From: CAJQPP01 sp963793465
Lineage (GTDB): Bacteria > Planctomycetota > Planctomycetia > Pirellulales > Pirellulaceae
DNA length: 64,000 nt
Assembly (NCBI GenBank): GCA_963793465.1
Contig: CAWCAJ010000011.1
Span: 62,001-126,000, forward strand
Reading direction: 5' to 3'
Of the stretch, positions 8,523 to 18,700 are shown piece after piece (the stretch's first letter is position 1; the number at the start of each line of letters is the position of its first letter). A program made the translations under genes and the position numbers. The notes beneath the pieces are model-generated. The model did no database searches and was not told the DNA's origin. It saw nothing but the letters and a program-made list of their open reading frames with translations.

Positions 8523-9383
8523 TCAATTCCCCTTGTTCTCGGGTCGCTGGGATGGATTGGTCGAAATCGCCAGTGGATCGGGTCCGTATTTGTTCTTTCC
8601 CGGAGTACCGGCAAAAAATCCGCATTCGACAAGCACCCAGATGCCTCCCACCAAAGGGATCAACCCGATCAGCAGCCTGGTCCCGGCCCGGCCCAGGTCA
8701 TGGTACCGTTTGACATGCAGGGCGATGCCCACCCAACCGCCGAGAAGTGCGGAAACGAACATGATAAAGAAAATCGGTGCTACCAAGGTCAGATCATTCA
8801 TGATTCGGTCCGGCTGAAGCTGGGGAGGATCGATATCCAGCAGGAAGAGAACCAGGCGATAGCCGAGCAGTAGCACAAAGGTAATGGCCGAATTGGCCAA
8901 GCCAAACAGGATGGAACTGACCCAGAATTTCTTGCGTGGGATACGGCCATCGAACCCGAACAAGGTATCGCCGGAAAAGTAACCCACGTTCCGCACGCGG
9001 GTCTTTTCCTTTTGATACTCCTCCTCTTCCATCTTGGCCAGTGAGCTACTGGAACTGAAGGCATCGTTCAACTTGTTTTTTTTTCGTGCTTCCAAGGCCC
9101 GCTGGCGACGGATTTCCTCCACATCCACATCTGCGAACCCGGGGTCATCCACCACATGATTGGCCAGCGGGTCGGGGCCTGCCGGAATGGTATCCGGGAA
9201 CAGGTTGGCGTGCGGTGTGGCTTCGCCGGCGGGTATCGCCACCGGGGTAGGCACGGTGGCCGCCGGAACAGGTCTTGTGACCGTAAAGACATGTTGGCAA
9301 TTAGCGCATTTGACGCTCTTGCCCGTGGGGTCACCCTGAACCTGGTACTGGCGACGGCATTTAGGGCAGGCAATGATGTTCAC
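8523..9383 (-). CDS. Zinc-ribbon plus DUF805 membrane protein
   Basis: Predicted membrane protein of 286 residues. An N-terminal MJ0042-type zinc ribbon (CPKCRRQYQV, then VKCANCQHVFTV) is followed by a Pro/Ala-rich linker and a charged segment. The C-terminal DUF805 domain has the typical GRIPRKKFW, KRYHDLGRAG, LIPLVGGIWVLV and GTPGKNKYGPDP motifs and three or four membrane spans. I chose the GTG at 9383 because GGAGAA lies five bases upstream and the zinc ribbon begins immediately after it; the open frame continues upstream to a TTG at 9443. Role unknown. Confidence 0.82.
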   Translation of the reverse strand: MNIIACPKCRRQYQVQGDPTGKSVKCANCQHVFTVTRPVPAATVPTPVAIPAGEATPHANLFPDTIPAGPDPLANHVVDDPGFADVDVEEIRRQRALEARKKNKLNDAFSSSSSLAKMEEEEYQKEKTRVRNVGYFSGDTLFGFDGRIPRKKFWVSSILFGLANSAITFVLLLGYRLVLFLLDIDPPQLQPDRIMNDLTLVAPIFFIMFVSALLGGWVGIALHVKRYHDLGRAGTRLLIGLIPLVGGIWVLVECGFFAGTPGKNKYGPDPLAISTNPSQRPENKGN

Positions 9384-9538
9384 TGGTTTCTCCGGGGAAT
9401 CGCAACTGCTTTCTATTTTGGTTCCATCGGTCAGTTGCGGCAAGTCGCGAAATCGGCGGCCCCGTAAATCCTACCAGGCCGGGTAAGTTGCAACGGTGTT
9501 TTGGCTTGTATCACCCTCTCAATGGCGGGCTTGGGGTG

Positions 9539-9568
9539 GCGGTCAGGTGCGGTCAGGTGCGGTCAGGT
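9539..9568. repeat. Three 10-bp tandem repeats
   Basis: GCGGTCAGGT is repeated three times exactly. It overlaps the 3' end of a doubtful minus-strand open frame. Confidence 0.9.
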
Positions 9569-9864
9569 GAGGGATCGGCGCAGGCCTGTTTGACCACCGA
9601 ATGCGGCGAGGGAACCGACCGGGGCCACCCCGCCGCTGCTCCCGAATCTGCGGACTCTGGCCGGTCCGGGTTCCTCTGCCCTTTGTTCAGAAAAAGTTCG
9701 CGAAATTGCTGTTCGTTTGCCGGCACATTCGACCCAGAAGCGAAAACCGGGATGGGCTGCTTCATCCGGTCAAGCTCATCAGGATTCATTCGCCGAAACG
9801 AGAATTTCAAAATCGTATCAAGTGCTTGTTGCAGCGGTTGCAGCGAAAATTCCGGCTCGGCCAT
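9553..9864 (-). CDS. Possible small protein of unknown function
   Basis: A 103-residue open frame starting MAEPEFSLQPLQQAL. The first ~75 residues are plausible as protein (ILKFSFRRMNPDELDRMKQ), while the C-terminus runs into a tandem repeat and becomes Pro/Ser/Asp-rich. It is divergent from tadA. No family recognised and no clear ribosome binding site, so it may be spurious. Confidence 0.3.
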   Translation of the reverse strand: MAEPEFSLQPLQQALDTILKFSFRRMNPDELDRMKQPIPVFASGSNVPANEQQFRELFLNKGQRNPDRPESADSGAAAGWPRSVPSPHSVVKQACADPSPDRT

Positions 9865-10005
9865 GGTAGCGGACTGGGCAAATCGAGCCGATCAGGACCG
9901 TTGCACAAATCGCGGGCTATATTTTCGAGTCCCTTATTTTGACAGAACGGGGAAGGTCCCTGGAATCCCTCGAATCTCAATTTGGCAAAACCTACAGGAA
10001 GTACC

Positions 10006-11322
10006 ATGAGTAGTGGTCCCAAGCTGGCTCCCAGCGGTAACTCGCAATCCGAATTTGACCTCTTGAAGCAGAGGATCCACCAGCGTTTGATCGCCAAACT
10101 GGATTTGAACCGGATTGGTGAACTGGAGGGCGAGGTACTGAAGAAAGAGATTCGCATGGTGGTTGAACACCTGTGCGATAACGAAAACACGCTGCTGAAT
10201 CGATCCGAACGGGATCGGTTGGTTGACGAAGTGCTGGATGAGACCTTCGGCCTGGGACCGCTGGAGATGCTGCTGAAAGACTCTGCCATCAGCGATATTC
10301 TGATCAACGGACCCAAGAACATCTATGTCGAGCGTGGCGGCAAGATGGAAAAGACCAACGTTGAGTTTCGTGACAACTCTCACCTTTTACAGATCATCGA
10401 CCGCATTGTGTCCAAGGTGGGCCGTCGAGTCGATGAAACCTGCCCGATGGTGGATGCCAGACTGGAAGATGGCTCGCGTGTGAATGCCATCATTCCGCCG
10501 CTGGCCCTGGACGGTGCGGCGATGTCGATTCGTCGATTTGGGTCCAACCCCCTGAAACTGGAAGACCTGCTGAATTTCAAGGCTTTTACTCCCGAGATGG
10601 TGATGTTGATGGAAGGGGCCATGAAAGCCCGTTTGAACATCATTATTTCCGGCGGTACCGGTTCCGGAAAAACGACCTTGCTGAATACGTTATCCAGCTT
10701 CATCGGAAATCACGATCGTATCGTCACCATTGAAGACGCGGCCGAGTTGCAATTGCAACAGGATCATGTGGTGCGATTGGAAACCCGCCCACCGAATATT
10801 GAAGGCAAGGGGCAGGTGACGGCCACCGACCTGGTCAAGAACTGTCTGCGTATGCGGCCGGAACGGATCATCATCGGGGAATGCCGTGGACCCGAGGCCT
10901 TGGACATGCTGCAAGCCATGAACACCGGTCATGATGGGTCGTTAACCACGACCCACGCCAACTCACCCCGCGATTGCATCGGTCGTCTGGAAACCATGAT
11001 CCTGATGTCCGGCTTCGAGTTGCCGATCAAGGCCATGCGAACGCAAATCGCCAGCGCCGTCCACTTGATCATTCAGGCCAACCGTTTGCAGGGTGGGCCA
11101 CGTAAAGTCACTCATATCACCGAAGTCGTCGGCATGGAGAACGACGTGATCGTGATGCAGGACATTTTTCGCTATGTGCAGGACGGGATCGACGAGAACG
11201 GACGAGCCATCGGTCGCTTTGTCTGCACGGGAGTCCGCCCCAAATGCCTGGATCAGCTGACGGCCGCCGGTATCAAGCTGCCGGCCAGCATCTTCCAGGA
11301 ACGCGTCATGCTGGTTGACTAA
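10006..11322 (+). CDS. cpaF: TadA/CpaF-type secretion ATPase
   Basis: Hexameric type II/IV secretion ATPase that powers Flp/Tad pilus assembly at the cytoplasmic membrane. 438 residues, family length. A helical N-terminal domain is followed by the core, with the NGPKNIYVERGG region, Walker A SGGTGSGKTTLL (residues ~215-226), an Asp box VTIEDAAELQL, Walker B region ERIIIGECRGPEALDML, and the His box TGHDGSLTTTHAN. The ATG at 10006 has GGAAG six bases upstream; the frame is open eight codons further. It is first in a tadA-tadB-tadC run. Prepilin, secretin and prepilin peptidase genes are not in the window. Confidence 0.95.
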   Translation: MSSGPKLAPSGNSQSEFDLLKQRIHQRLIAKLDLNRIGELEGEVLKKEIRMVVEHLCDNENTLLNRSERDRLVDEVLDETFGLGPLEMLLKDSAISDILINGPKNIYVERGGKMEKTNVEFRDNSHLLQIIDRIVSKVGRRVDETCPMVDARLEDGSRVNAIIPPLALDGAAMSIRRFGSNPLKLEDLLNFKAFTPEMVMLMEGAMKARLNIIISGGTGSGKTTLLNTLSSFIGNHDRIVTIEDAAELQLQQDHVVRLETRPPNIEGKGQVTATDLVKNCLRMRPERIIIGECRGPEALDMLQAMNTGHDGSLTTTHANSPRDCIGRLETMILMSGFELPIKAMRTQIASAVHLIIQANRLQGGPRKVTHITEVVGMENDVIVMQDIFRYVQDGIDENGRAIGRFVCTGVRPKCLDQLTAAGIKLPASIFQERVMLVD

Positions 11323-11368
11323 CCTAACAGAAATTTTGGCTCCATAACCGCAAGCTAGAGTCCCAAAC

Positions 11369-12337
11369 ATGTTCCATATCCTCGTATTCGTTTCCCTTTT
11401 TGTGTGTTTTGCCAGCCTCGCGGGTGGCATTGCCCTGGTTCTCAGGTCCCGCCAGGAGTCGGGTCAGTTTGAGGATCGACTGGCCAGTATGACGGCCAAC
11501 CGCGGGCGGGGCGGCAAACAGGAGACACGCACTTCGGTGTTGGTGAAACCTCTGGAAGACACGCCCGGGGCGATCGAGGAATTTCTTGGTGAGAAACTCA
11601 ACCTGTCCCGCATGATCTATCAGGCCGGAATCAAGAACCTGACTCCCGCCAAGTTTCTTGCCATTTGCGGGGGACTGGGGGTAGCGTCCACGATGTTGTA
11701 CCTGATATCCGCCCCTATGAAGTCCATGGCTCCCCTGGTGTTCATTTCTGCCTTCTTGTTGCCGTTCATGTTTGTGCTCATGAAGAAGAAGCGGCGGATG
11801 AAGGTTTTTTCCTCCCAGTTGGCAGATGCCATGGATGTCCTGTCGCGTGCATTGCGTTCCGGATACAGTCTTCCCGCCGGTTTGCAGCTGGTCGGTTCGC
11901 AGATGTCCGAACCATTGGGTCCAGAATTTGGCAAGTGTTTTGAACAACAGAACCTGGGTATCTCGGTGGAGCAATCCATCAAGGACATGACCGAACGAGT
12001 CGGTAACGTTGACTTGCGTTTCTTTGCTACCGCCGTGATTTTGCAAAGGCAAACGGGCGGTGACCTGGCCGAGATTCTGGACAAGATCAGTCACCTGATT
12101 CGCGAGAGATTCAAGATCTGGGGCCAGATTCAGGCCCTCACCGGAGAAGGCCGGCTTTCAGGGATCGTGTTGCTGGCTCTGCCTCCACTGCTGTTCGTGA
12201 CCATGTTGAGACTGAATTATGACTACGTGATGATGCTCTTTAACGAGCCCCTGGGTCAAAAAATGCTGGCTTTCGGCATTGTCATGCAAATCCTCGGCGC
12301 AATCGCCATCAAAAAGATTATTTCGATCAAGGTGTAA
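11369..12337 (+). CDS. tadB: TadB-like pilus assembly membrane protein
   Basis: Inner-membrane platform protein of the Tad apparatus, 322 residues, with a type II secretion F domain. There is an N-terminal membrane span, two more in the middle (FLAICGGLGVASTMLYLI, LVFISAFLLPFMFVLM) and one or two at the C-terminus. The F-domain core LADAMDVLSRALRSGYSLPAGL and LAEILDKISHLIRERFKI is typical of TadB. It follows tadA by 46 bases and is separated from tadC by two bases, so all three are surely co-transcribed. Confidence 0.92.
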   Translation: MFHILVFVSLFVCFASLAGGIALVLRSRQESGQFEDRLASMTANRGRGGKQETRTSVLVKPLEDTPGAIEEFLGEKLNLSRMIYQAGIKNLTPAKFLAICGGLGVASTMLYLISAPMKSMAPLVFISAFLLPFMFVLMKKKRRMKVFSSQLADAMDVLSRALRSGYSLPAGLQLVGSQMSEPLGPEFGKCFEQQNLGISVEQSIKDMTERVGNVDLRFFATAVILQRQTGGDLAEILDKISHLIRERFKIWGQIQALTGEGRLSGIVLLALPPLLFVTMLRLNYDYVMMLFNEPLGQKMLAFGIVMQILGAIAIKKIISIKV

Positions 12338-12339
12338 CC

Positions 12340-13311
12340 GTGAATACAAACGCTATCGCAACACTCGATTTCACAGCCGTCCTTCCGTTTGCGATCTTTG
12401 CTGCGGTGGCGGCCATGATGTGGTTTATCGCGGATACGTTCTTTTTCAAGAAGACACGTTCCGAAGAGCGTCTGGAACAAATGCGAAATGGTCGCCTTGG
12501 TACGGCTGGCGAAGCCGCCCGAGGTCAAAAGGGCGGACTGTCTCGCATGCTGGACAAACACGGTGAGTCGCTGGCCAAACCCCTGCAGCCCAAATCTGAA
12601 AAGGAACAGGGCAAGATCCGCGAGCGTCTCAATTACGCGGGCTATCGCAGCGAGGAATCCGTGATGGTTTTCCTGGCAATGAAGTTTATCTGCGGCGCGA
12701 TCGGGTTGGTCATTGGGGGCGGTATCAGCGTCTTTCTGAGCGGTCTGTCGTCCACCGCCATGATCCGCACCTTCATGAGCGCCGGGCTGTTTTTCTTTGC
12801 CCCGGATGTGATTCTCACACTGAAAGCCAAGAAACGGCAGGAGAAGATCTTTCTGGGTCTGCCAGACGCCCTGGACTTGCTGACGGTGTGTGTGGAAGCC
12901 GGCCTGGGGCTGGACCAAGCCATGCGAAAAGTGGCCGACGAAATGCAAAAGACACAACCGGTTATCTCCCATGAATTTGCGATCAGCAACATGCAGGTGC
13001 AAATGGGCAAGCCGCGTGAGGACGTCTTTCGCGATCTGGGAAAACGTAACGGTGTTGACGATTTGAGGACCTTGGCGTCCGTTATCGTCCAGACTGACAA
13101 ATTCGGCTCCAGCATCTCCAAGGCACTTCGCGTGCAAAGTGATGCCATGCGAACACAACGCCGGCAGATTGCCGAGGAGAAAGCTGCCAAGACGGCAGTG
13201 AAGCTGATCTTTCCACTCGTCATCTTCATTTTTCCCGGCATATTCGTTGTACTCGTTGGTCCCGCTGCAATCACGATGGTTAACGAAATGCTCCCGGCTT
13301 TCCAGAGATAG
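12340..13311 (+). CDS. tadC: TadC-like pilus assembly membrane protein
   Basis: Second platform protein of the Tad system, 323 residues, with a GTG start two bases after the tadB stop. An N-terminal span (FAIFAAVAAMMWFIAD), a charged linker, two central spans, and the F-domain segment LPDALDLLTVCVEAGLGLDQAMRKV are followed by RRQIAEEKAAKTAVKLIFPLV and a final span. This order is typical of TadC, which pairs with TadB around the TadA ATPase. TadE/TadG-like genes are about 24 kb away in this window. Confidence 0.92.
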   Translation: MNTNAIATLDFTAVLPFAIFAAVAAMMWFIADTFFFKKTRSEERLEQMRNGRLGTAGEAARGQKGGLSRMLDKHGESLAKPLQPKSEKEQGKIRERLNYAGYRSEESVMVFLAMKFICGAIGLVIGGGISVFLSGLSSTAMIRTFMSAGLFFFAPDVILTLKAKKRQEKIFLGLPDALDLLTVCVEAGLGLDQAMRKVADEMQKTQPVISHEFAISNMQVQMGKPREDVFRDLGKRNGVDDLRTLASVIVQTDKFGSSISKALRVQSDAMRTQRRQIAEEKAAKTAVKLIFPLVIFIFPGIFVVLVGPAAITMVNEMLPAFQR

Positions 13312-13469
13312 CCTGGATTGCCGAATCTTTGTGATTTTTCGTGGGCGAACGGTCGCGGTCTTCAGGTGAGTTACGCCGATAGAAACATACACGCTCGGTC
13401 TTCCTCCTGGACCGCTCGACGTAATGAAAATGATATTCCGGCAAGAATGGATTCTCGGAGATTCGACCA

Positions 13470-14174
13470 ATGTCCACGACGAAACGCTGTTTGATAGTTC
13501 CTGCCGCTTTGCTTGCGATGATTGCCATGTCGTCGAACGCTGCGGCCCAATGTGATACGACCGCTGGTTCCTCCGCTGCAGGCTCCTGCGGCGACTGTGG
13601 TACGCATGGTGCCGGTGGCTTCGGTTACCCCGGTAATGCGGATTGTGCGGGGGGTTCCCACAGTGTCCTGCAAAACATTCACCAAGGCATCGAAACCTAC
13701 AAGGCAGATTACCGCCTGAACCGGGCCCGTGCTTCAGCCTGGCCAAAACCCTTCTCCTGCTGGGATCGGGAACACTACTACGCCATTTTGAACCAGCAAT
13801 ACGCGACCGGCATGGCCGTGGCACATACATTGACTTCCGAGTACTTCAATTCGGAATCCAACAAATTGAACCGTGCCGGGGAATTGCGTGTGGCCTGGAT
13901 CATGCAAAATGCGCCGCAGGCCGACAAGCAGATTTTCGTATACGAAGACCAGACCGGTCCCACCATGGACCAACGGATGGACAGTATTCGCGAGTTCACC
14001 AATCGTTACTACGGTCACCTGGGAAATGCCGCGATCGCCAAGTCGCAGATCCTGCCACACCAGATCCCGGCAACCTACCAGGCCAGCTATCTGCAAGCCT
14101 ATCAGGAAGGGCAACCTGCACCGATCATCCCGATCATGTCGGGGCAAACCATCAATACGACTGTGGGTCAATAG
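13470..14174 (+). CDS. Secreted protein of unknown function downstream of tadC
   Basis: A 234-residue protein with a clear signal peptide (VPAALLAMIAMSSNAAAQ) and a Cys/Gly-rich stretch just after it. The conserved-looking body includes LNRARASAWPKPFSCWDREHYY and a helical Gln/Asn-rich region. CGGAG lies about 10 bases before the ATG. It ends with a strong terminator, and it may be co-transcribed with or regulated separately from the Tad genes 158 bases upstream. I do not recognise the family; the style matches exported planctomycete proteins. Confidence 0.7.
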   Translation: MSTTKRCLIVPAALLAMIAMSSNAAAQCDTTAGSSAAGSCGDCGTHGAGGFGYPGNADCAGGSHSVLQNIHQGIETYKADYRLNRARASAWPKPFSCWDREHYYAILNQQYATGMAVAHTLTSEYFNSESNKLNRAGELRVAWIMQNAPQADKQIFVYEDQTGPTMDQRMDSIREFTNRYYGHLGNAAIAKSQILPHQIPATYQASYLQAYQEGQPAPIIPIMSGQTINTTVGQ

Positions 14175-14239
14175 GCAGGCTGGAAGCCTGATGACAGCTT
14201 GACGTCCCCCGGTGAGGGACGCGATGCAACCAACGGACC

Positions 14240-14270
14240 AACGACGCAGGATTCCTGCGTCGTTGCTTTT
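14240..14270 (+). terminator. Rho-independent terminator
   Basis: AACGACGCAGG (14240-14250) pairs perfectly with CCTGCGTCGTT (14254-14264) around a three-base loop, followed by GCTTTTT. It lies 66 bases after the stop of the secreted protein gene. Confidence 0.9.
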
Positions 14271-14349
14271 TGCGCCCACCGCATTCACCAAGCAGTGCCA
14301 AAGGACTAGAATCAGGGCATTCCGATTTTGGTGGTGTTCCGAGGAGCTC

Positions 14350-14520
14350 ATGGACAAGAAATCCAAAAAGAGGTTGGAGGTGTTGCGGAAGCGACACGAG
14401 AAACTTCGCCAACAGTTGACCGGTGCCAAGAGTCAAATGGATGATCCCAGTGAGGTCGCATCCATCGAGCAGGAGATTGAGACGGTCAAGGCCGAGATTG
14501 AAAAGCTGAAGGACGCCTGA
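14350..14520 (+). CDS. Small coiled-coil protein, 56 residues
   Basis: Short, highly charged protein starting MDKKSKKRLEVLRK and ending AEIEKLKDA, almost entirely helical with heptad-like Leu/Ile spacing. GAGGAG lies just upstream of the ATG at 14350, which supports this start over an upstream in-frame one. The stop is eight bases before the truB GTG, so the two genes are probably co-translated. Function unknown. Confidence 0.7.
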   Translation: MDKKSKKRLEVLRKRHEKLRQQLTGAKSQMDDPSEVASIEQEIETVKAEIEKLKDA

Positions 14521-14527
14521 TATCGCT

Positions 14528-15478
14528 GTGCCAGGTTCCCATTCAGCCTCCGGTGCCAATTCAACTCCCGGTGCCAATTCAACCCCCGCTTGGCTGGGGA
14601 TTTTGAATGTCAACAAACCCGCGGGATGCACGTCAAGGGACGTTGTGAATCGGATTCAGCGTTGGGTGGGTCGGGCCGTCAAGGTCGGCCACGCCGGCAC
14701 CCTGGATCCGATGGCGCGGGGTGTGCTGTTGGTGTGCCTGGGTCGCGCGACTCGCCTGGTGCCCCTGATTCACGAATTCAGTAAGTCCTATCGTGCCGGG
14801 TTTACGCTGGGAGCCAGCAGTGACACCGATGATGCGACGGGCCACATCCAGTACCATCCGCTACCGCAACCCCCCACGCATTCGCAGGTGGAACAACACT
14901 TGCGACACTTCCAGGGCCAGATATTGCAGCGACCGCCCAGCTTTTCAGCCATCCGGGTTGATGGTCGCCGTGCCTATCAAGCGGCCCGCCAGGGGCAACC
15001 ACCCAATTTGCAACCCCGCCCCGTCCAGGTGCATCGAATCCGGCTGCTGAGCTATGTCTTCCCGCATCTCGAGCTGGAAATCGAATGTGGCAGTGGCACC
15101 TACATACGCTCTTTGGCACGCGATCTTGGCCAGTCGTTGGGAACAGCGGGGCTGATGCACGCCCTGGTGCGGACACGCATTGGCCCCTTCGACCTGGACC
15201 ACGCCGCCATCCTGCCGCAGATCGAATCCTCACCGGCGACCCCGGATTCGCCGCTGATTCAAGACGTGGAAAGCCTGTTTACCGATTGGCCACAACATCG
15301 ACTGAAGGCCGCCGAAATCAAGCTGCTGCGGGACGGAAAACCAATGGCGATCGCATCTGATGAACCGCGCCTGGTGGCCCTGACCGAGGCCGGCAGGTTC
15401 GCCGCCGTCCTGGCCCGGCTTCCTTCCGGCGAGTACCGCGGGGGCATCAACTGGGTGCCTGCCTGGTTCAACGGCTGA
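14528..15478 (+). CDS. truB: tRNA pseudouridine(55) synthase TruB
   Basis: Isomerises U55 of the tRNA T-arm to pseudouridine. 316 residues. Motifs: GILNVNKPAGCTSRDVVN, VGHAGTLDPMARGVL with the catalytic Asp, KSYRAGFTLGASSDTDDATG, RPPSFSAIRVDGRRAYQAAR, and GSGTYIRSLARDLG; a C-terminal PUA-like part follows. Start is taken as the GTG at 14528. The first ~20 residues are low complexity because an 18-bp sequence is duplicated there (two GANSTP units), so the true start may be slightly downstream. Confidence 0.95.
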   Translation: MPGSHSASGANSTPGANSTPAWLGILNVNKPAGCTSRDVVNRIQRWVGRAVKVGHAGTLDPMARGVLLVCLGRATRLVPLIHEFSKSYRAGFTLGASSDTDDATGHIQYHPLPQPPTHSQVEQHLRHFQGQILQRPPSFSAIRVDGRRAYQAARQGQPPNLQPRPVQVHRIRLLSYVFPHLELEIECGSGTYIRSLARDLGQSLGTAGLMHALVRTRIGPFDLDHAAILPQIESSPATPDSPLIQDVESLFTDWPQHRLKAAEIKLLRDGKPMAIASDEPRLVALTEAGRFAAVLARLPSGEYRGGINWVPAWFNG

Positions 15479-15725
15479 CCCCTGCCTCCGGTGGTTTTGG
15501 CCACGCGATTGTCCAGACCGTAGCGTTTATGCGGTTTCCAGGTGGTGGCCCTCTGACAGCCACGTAAACCTTGGCGGCATCCCGGGCAATTCTGTTCCCG
15601 CCCGCCGCCGAATGACGATGGCTAACAGGAAGTACCAGGATTTTTCCGGGCAAGGACACGCCCGCTGCACTGTCATTCCTTTTCCCCGGTTGCCTGGCAA
15701 TGGGGAGTCTGTAAAGAGCGTGTCC

Positions 15726-18700
15726 ATGATCGAAAACCGCAATCCCCGTTGCGACCTTTTCGCCGTCATCCTGTTTGTCGTGGCCCTGTTCCTGTCGGTC
15801 GCGTTGCTGACCTACGACCCAGCTGACCCGGTAGGGAAAATATTCAGCCCGCTGGACCGATTCTATCAGTCCGATGTTTTGGTTTGGCCCCAGCATCAAG
15901 AGATTCAAAATGCCTGTGGTCATCTGGGCGCCTGCATTGCCGAAGTGCTGTTCACAACGCTGGGCATCGGTGCCTTCTTCCTGGTGATTGGGGTTGGCGC
16001 GGTAGCCATCGCCCTGTTGCAACGCCAGTCCATTGAAGCCCTATGGTCAAAAACGCTGGGCTGGTTTTTGACGTTGTTGGGTATGACCACGCTGGTCAAC
16101 ATGTTCCTGCCGACCGCTTCTCTGGGACCGGTCATTGGACCGGGTGGATATATCGGCGCTCTGGGCGCAGGCTTGATGCAGCTGTCCTTCGCCGGTACCG
16201 GCGGGCTGATTCTGGCCACCAGCGTCTTGGCAATCGGTTTGTTCCTGTGGACCGAATACATCTTCGTGAAGGTGCTTGGCCTGGCGTTATCCAGTCTGGT
16301 TCCGTTGCTGGCGTGGCTCAATCCCTTCGGGCTGTTATCCCGAGCCCTTCCCCATCGAACCGCTCATCGGGACGAAGATGAGGACCTGGAAGAGGAATAC
16401 GAGGAGGACGAGGAAGAATACGAGGAGGAAGGAGAATCTCAGGATGATGATCGGCCCAGATCCATCTTTGCTGAAACGGATGATGACGGGGATGAAGAGT
16501 ATGAAGAAGACGACGAAGAGGAAGACGAGGAAGCATGGTATGAAGACGAGTTGGATGGTGGTCCCGAGACCATTCCCTTTGTAACCAAAACGGCTGCCAA
16601 AACGGCTGCCAAAACGGCTGCCAAAACGGCTGCCCTGATTGAATCCGAACCGGCAACGGACGATGAAGAGGATGAGCAGGCGTCGGAGACGGATGATGAC
16701 GTCGAAGCCAAGGGATCGCAGCCAAAGCGTAGCAAACTGTTTGGCCTGGTCCGCAAAAGAAAGTCAGCCGAAGAGGAAGTGCGGGACGAGGTGATCACCC
16801 GCTTGAATGAAGCTTCCAAACAGGAAGAAACCGAAGACTATGATCTGCCCGGCCTGGAGCTGCTGCAGAAGACCGAGATCCTGGATCAGGAGGAAGTCCT
16901 GAGGACCGTCAAGAAGCGGGGAAGACTGCTGGAACGGAAGTTCTCCGAATTTGGCCAGAACATCCGCGTCGTGGACGTGGAAACGGGCCCGGTTATTACG
17001 CAGTACGAGTTGGATCTGGAGAAAGGGCTACGTCTCAACAAAGTGATGGCGTTGGCTGACGATATCGCCATCGGACTGCGGGTTCCCAGCGTTCGCATCG
17101 TGCCTTCCATACCCGGTAAAAACACCGTGGGTATCGAAGTGCCCAACGAGAAACGGCAGACCGTGCGGCTGCGTGACGTGATGGAGGCCGCCTCGGACGC
17201 CACTCGCAAAATGAAGATCCCGCTGTTTCTGGGACAGGATGTGTCGGGGCATGAAATGGTTGCTGACCTGTCCAAATTGCCCCACCTGCTGATCGCCGGT
17301 CGAACAGGCACCGGTAAATCCGTATGTTTGAACGCGATCATCAATTCGATTTTGATGACGCGACGCCCCGACGAAGTCCGCATGCTGATGATCGACCCCA
17401 AAATGGTGGAACTCAGCGGCTACAGTCGTTTGCCGCACCTGATGCATCCGGTCGTTACCGATATGCGGAAAGCCGAGGCGATCCTGGCCTGGGCCGTGCA
17501 GAAAATGGAAGATCGCTATCGGTTGATGGCCCGTGCTGGCGTGCGACATATCAACAGCTATAACCAGTTGGGCGAAGAGGAATTAATGGAGCGTTTGCAG
17601 CCGGATGACGAAGAACGCGACGAGATCCCTGTCAACATGCCTTTCATCGTTATCATCGCCGACGAAATGGCGGACCTGATGATGACAGCCGGCAAGGAAG
17701 TCGAAGCCCACATTATTCGGCTGGCGCAAAAAAGCCGGGCCGTCGGTATCCATCTGATCCTGGCAACCCAGAAACCGATCGTGCAGGTAGTGACCAGCCT
17801 GATCAAATCCAATCTGCCGGCACGGATCTCGTTCCAGGTTTCCAGCCAGATCGACAGCCGGGTTGTCCTGGACGAAAATGGTGCCGAAAAACTTCTGGGC
17901 AATGGCGATATGCTGTTTCTGGCACCGGGAACCAGCAAGTTGCTGCGGGGACAGGGCACTTACGTCAGTGACGAAGAAATCGATGCCATCACCGAAGCGG
18001 TCAGCACCGGCGAACAGCAGTTCGTTCACGAACTCGTCAACATGAAGATCGAGGAGGTCGAAGAGGGCGGCGTCGACGACGAAGAGCTGGCCGCCAAACT
18101 CTCCAAACGGGATGAACTCTATCATAAAGCGGTTGAAATCGTGATCGCCGAACAGCGAGGTAGCTGTTCCCTGTTGCAACGCGCTCTGCGGATCGGATAT
18201 GGGCGAGCGGCACGAGTGATTGACCACATGGAAGAGGACGGGGTGGTCGGTCCCTACAACGGCAGCAAACACCGGGATGTGATCATGACCATCGAGCAGT
18301 GGCAGTCGTTCCAGGAAGGGACCATGGGAACCGATAACCAGAACGAGGTTACGGTGACCAACCAGGCCACGGCCCTGCTTCCGCAAAAAACAACCCGACC
18401 CGACCGGTCGGCAGATCCACGCCCATCCTTGCCCCGACTGGCCCTCACGCTGCCGGCAACGAAGCCGGATCCGGACGGCGAGGAAACGGATCGGGACGAG
18501 CATGGGGTCGACGAGTCCGAAGACGAATGGGGCGATGAGGAAGAATTGGAACAGGAAGTTCCGGATGAAGAAGCGGACGATGAAGAAGAAGATGAATTAG
18601 TCGACGAAGCGGATGACGAGCATGAAGAAGCGGACGACGAAGAAGAATGGGATGAGGAAGAGGAGGCGGAAGAGGAGGAAGAAGAGCTCGATGAAGATGA

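Noticed and set aside
9900..9925. TTGCAC ... TATATT as a tadA promoter
   Set aside because: The spacer is only 11 bases, too short for a normal promoter.
15468..16022. Minus-strand frame opposite the ftsK start
   Set aside because: Antisense to a firmly identified gene, with no motif of its own.
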